From assembly GCA_023132075.1 (NCBI GenBank), contig JAGLYT010000085.1:1-6916 (forward strand): 6,916 bases of DNA, read 5' to 3'. Numbering within the stretch: the stretch's first letter is position 1; every line of letters begins with the position of its first letter. A program made the translations under genes and the position numbers. This document shows, in pieces, positions 5,212-6,916 of this stretch. Under the pieces are notes generated by a model. It did no database searches. It had not been told where the DNA came from and saw only the letters and a program-made list of their open reading frames with translations. This DNA is from a bacterium (lineage in GTDB: Bacteria > CBDUZB01 > JAGLHV01).

Positions 5212-6570
5212 TTGAATAAGTATCTCAGTAGAATTAAATTCTTTCTGACGAAAGATTTGTGGGAGATTGAAAATGCCAGAATTTTTACTTTTAAGTCTTT
5301 TTTATACAAACAAATACGCATAATTTTTATGGTTTGGAAGGGTTTTGTTGAAGATAATTGTCCTCTTCATGCTTCTGCATTAACTTATACTACGTTGCTT
5401 TCCATAGTGCCTTTTTTGGCAGTGCTATTTTCTATTTCCAAGGGATTGGGAATAAAAGCTTTAGAACCATTGTTGCTAAATGAGACGATAACCGGAATAG
5501 GCGGTGAAGTCGTAAAATTACTTATTTCTTCTGCGAAAAAAACCAATACTACTGCCCTGGGAGCTTTAGGTGGAGGAGTGCTTATTATTACGGTAGTTAA
5601 AATGCTATCTACGGTAGAAAGTTCTTTCAATACTATTTGGGGCGTAAAAAGGTCCCGCAGTATATTTAGAAAAACAAGTGATTATCTTAGTGTGTTGATA
5701 ATAGGCCCTGTTTTAGTGACGGCGGCAATGGCTATAACAGCTTCTTTGGAAAACATATCACTTGCTCAAAAAATTCTAACACAGGGAATGATTAAACAAT
5801 TAATAGTTCACTTTACCCCCTTTGTTTCTTTATGGATTGCTTTTACTTCTATGTATATTTTTATGCCCAATACAGGAGTTAAGATTAGACATGCATTGGT
5901 AGGAGGGGTGATAGCCGGAACAATATGGCAAGTTGTTCAATGGGTTTATATTAATTTTGGAATCGGTGTGGCTAAGTATAATGCTATTTATGGAGGATTT
6001 GCCCAATTTCCTTTATTTCTTATCTGGTTGTATATTAGTTGGGTGATTGTTCTTTTTGGAGCTGAAATTTCTTTCGCCAGCCAGAATGTGAAAACTTATA
6101 CCCAGGAAAAGTGGGCACAATCAGCGAGTTATTCTTTTCGGGAAGAATTGGTTTTATACATAGTAGTATTAATCGCTAATAATTTTTATTCAGGGTCTCT
6201 TCCCTGGACAGTAGAGAGGATTTCGCAGAAATTAAATGTTTCCAGCAGATTAGTTAAAGACATCATCTTCCAATTGTGTAAAACTAGTATTCTTCATGAA
6301 GTAAATAGTGATGTTACTTATTACCAGCCGGCGGCGGCTTTGGAAAAAATATCCGTCGAAAAAGTTTTAAATGCGATAAAAAATTACGGAGAAAATCCTT
6401 TAGGAAGAATAAAAGCGAAAGACAATGAATCAAAATATGTAAAAAAAATAATAAATAATCTTAATCAAGCGACAAAAAAAGTTTTAAATAATGTGACCCT
6501 TAGAGATTTGGTTTTAGAAGCAGGACTGGAGAGAGAAAAAGAAATTATATTGGCAAAAGAAAATTTTTAA
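5212..6570 (+). CDS. YihY/BrkB-family inner-membrane protein with C-terminal winged-helix-like domain
   Basis: This 452-residue protein has the YihY/UPF0761 (BrkB) membrane domain at about 35-295 with around six membrane segments. Hallmarks are ALTYTTLLSIVPF (56-68), FNTIWGVKRSRS (139-150) and YNAIYGGFAQFPLFLIWLY (256-274) ending in GAEI. The family has unknown function; the old name ribonuclease BN is a misassignment. The C-terminal cytoplasmic part (about 300-452) contains a winged-helix-like segment, LPWTVERISQKLNVSSRLVKDIIF (330-353) and a following helix-strand, then a charged region. Extensions of this kind occur in some YihY relatives. The start is TTG 5212: GGGAG (5201-5205) lies 6 bases upstream, and an in-frame stop at 5206-5208 excludes earlier starts. 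The next ATG (Met40) would remove the N-terminal cytoplasmic segment. It follows the HEAT gene by 22 bases. Confidence 0.88.
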   Translation: MNKYLSRIKFFLTKDLWEIENARIFTFKSFLYKQIRIIFMVWKGFVEDNCPLHASALTYTTLLSIVPFLAVLFSISKGLGIKALEPLLLNETITGIGGEVVKLLISSAKKTNTTALGALGGGVLIITVVKMLSTVESSFNTIWGVKRSRSIFRKTSDYLSVLIIGPVLVTAAMAITASLENISLAQKILTQGMIKQLIVHFTPFVSLWIAFTSMYIFMPNTGVKIRHALVGGVIAGTIWQVVQWVYINFGIGVAKYNAIYGGFAQFPLFLIWLYISWVIVLFGAEISFASQNVKTYTQEKWAQSASYSFREELVLYIVVLIANNFYSGSLPWTVERISQKLNVSSRLVKDIIFQLCKTSILHEVNSDVTYYQPAAALEKISVEKVLNAIKNYGENPLGRIKAKDNESKYVKKIINNLNQATKKVLNNVTLRDLVLEAGLEREKEIILAKENF

Positions 6571-6607
6571 CCTACCGAAAAGCATATTCCTTAAATGATA
6601 TTTTTGT

Positions 6608-6630
6608 CAGAATGTAGGAAAGGTATTCTG
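6608..6630. repeat. Inverted repeat upstream of the lipoprotein gene
   Basis: CAGAAT (6608-6613) and ATTCTG (6625-6630) form perfect 6-bp arms with an 11-base centre. No T-run follows, so it is not an intrinsic terminator. It lies 41 bases before the next start codon and could be an operator for the peptide-binding lipoprotein gene, or chance. Confidence 0.35.
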
Positions 6631-6670
6631 GGTTTGTAAGCAGAGTAAAAAATAATAAAAGAGGAAATAA

Positions 6671-6916
6671 ATGTTAAAAAAAATAAAGATTTTTAAAACA
6701 GTATTTTTATTATTATTTTTGTTTGGGTGTAGCAAAAGGGAGAAAAAAGAAGAAATAAAGTTTGAGGATAAGCCCTGTTACGGGGATATAATTATTGATG
6801 TTTCTATTGGGGATGCCAGTTATTTAAATCCTGTTTTGGCTACTGATACATCTTCCGGAACGATAAATAATCTTGTTTATAATGGATTAGTGAAATATGA
6901 TAAAGATTTAAATTTA
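6671..6916 (+). CDS. Peptide ABC transporter substrate-binding lipoprotein (SBP_bac_5 family), 3' part missing
   Basis: The first 82 codons are in the window and the reading frame stays open to the edge. A lipoprotein signal peptide is clear: lysines at 3, 4 and 6, a hydrophobic core and the lipobox LFGC, giving lipidated Cys20. A charged linker follows. The mature start then has the pattern of DppA/OppA-type binding proteins, with SIGDASYLNPVLATDTSSG and later NLVYNGLVKYDKDLN. These capture oligopeptides, or sometimes nickel or sugars, for an ABC importer at the outer face of the inner membrane. ATG 6671 has AGAGGAA upstream. It begins 100 bases after the YihY gene, so it may be transcribed separately. 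Permease and ATPase genes would be expected beyond the window. Substrate cannot be judged from this fragment. Confidence 0.88.
   Translation, partial: MLKKIKIFKTVFLLLFLFGCSKREKKEEIKFEDKPCYGDIIIDVSIGDASYLNPVLATDTSSGTINNLVYNGLVKYDKDLNL

Noticed and set aside
5212-6570. Calling the YihY protein ribonuclease BN (rbn)
   Set aside because: That name came from a mistaken assignment; the real RNase BN is an RNase Z-type metallo-hydrolase, and no nuclease motif is visible here.
1-6916. CRISPR array, insertion sequence, integrase, tRNA-linked attachment site
   Set aside because: No regularly spaced repeats, transposase or integrase motifs, and no duplicate of the tRNA 3' end were seen in the window.

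Overview
The window reads as low-GC chromosomal DNA from a Gram-negative-type (diderm) bacterium. It encodes a class III-like prepilin, a periplasm-facing sensor kinase, an exported HEAT-repeat protein and a lipoprotein of the peptide-binding ABC family. The prepilin's C-terminal Cys-Thr-His-Thr-Asp motif and the general gene style recall uncultivated lineages such as Omnitrophota, Elusimicrobiota or Aerophobota. That placement is an impression from remembered family resemblance, not a tested assignment. No mobile element, CRISPR array or sign of phage is visible, and codon use looks uniform.

Layout. Positions 1-43 hold the 3' half of an initiator tRNA-fMet cut by the window edge. Facing it is a short prepilin gene (65-487, minus strand) with a very good promoter of its own (522-550). 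All later genes run on the plus strand. First comes a stand-alone XRE-cupin regulator (621-1160), followed by a terminator-like hairpin and about 410 bases of AT-rich non-coding DNA with short direct repeats. Next is a three-gene cluster: a PilZ-domain protein (1573-2004), a membrane histidine kinase (2048-3526) and a single-domain Rcp1-type response regulator (3573-4019). A near-consensus promoter (4150-4179) then drives an exported HEAT-repeat protein (4221-5189) and a YihY/BrkB membrane protein with a winged-helix-like tail (5212-6570). The window ends inside a solute-binding lipoprotein gene (from 6671).

How the genes may work together. The PilZ-kinase-regulator cluster looks like one signalling unit. 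An envelope signal would be read by the kinase and passed to a regulator with no DNA-binding output, so it probably acts through protein contacts. The PilZ protein could add cyclic-di-GMP input, although its second binding motif is altered. The HEAT/YihY pair is very likely co-transcribed and points to an envelope function that is not known. No complete novel system can be demonstrated here. The most notable points are the altered PilZ motif, a possible leader ORF overlapping the kinase start, the HEAT-YihY pairing and the unexplained repeats at 1446-1501.
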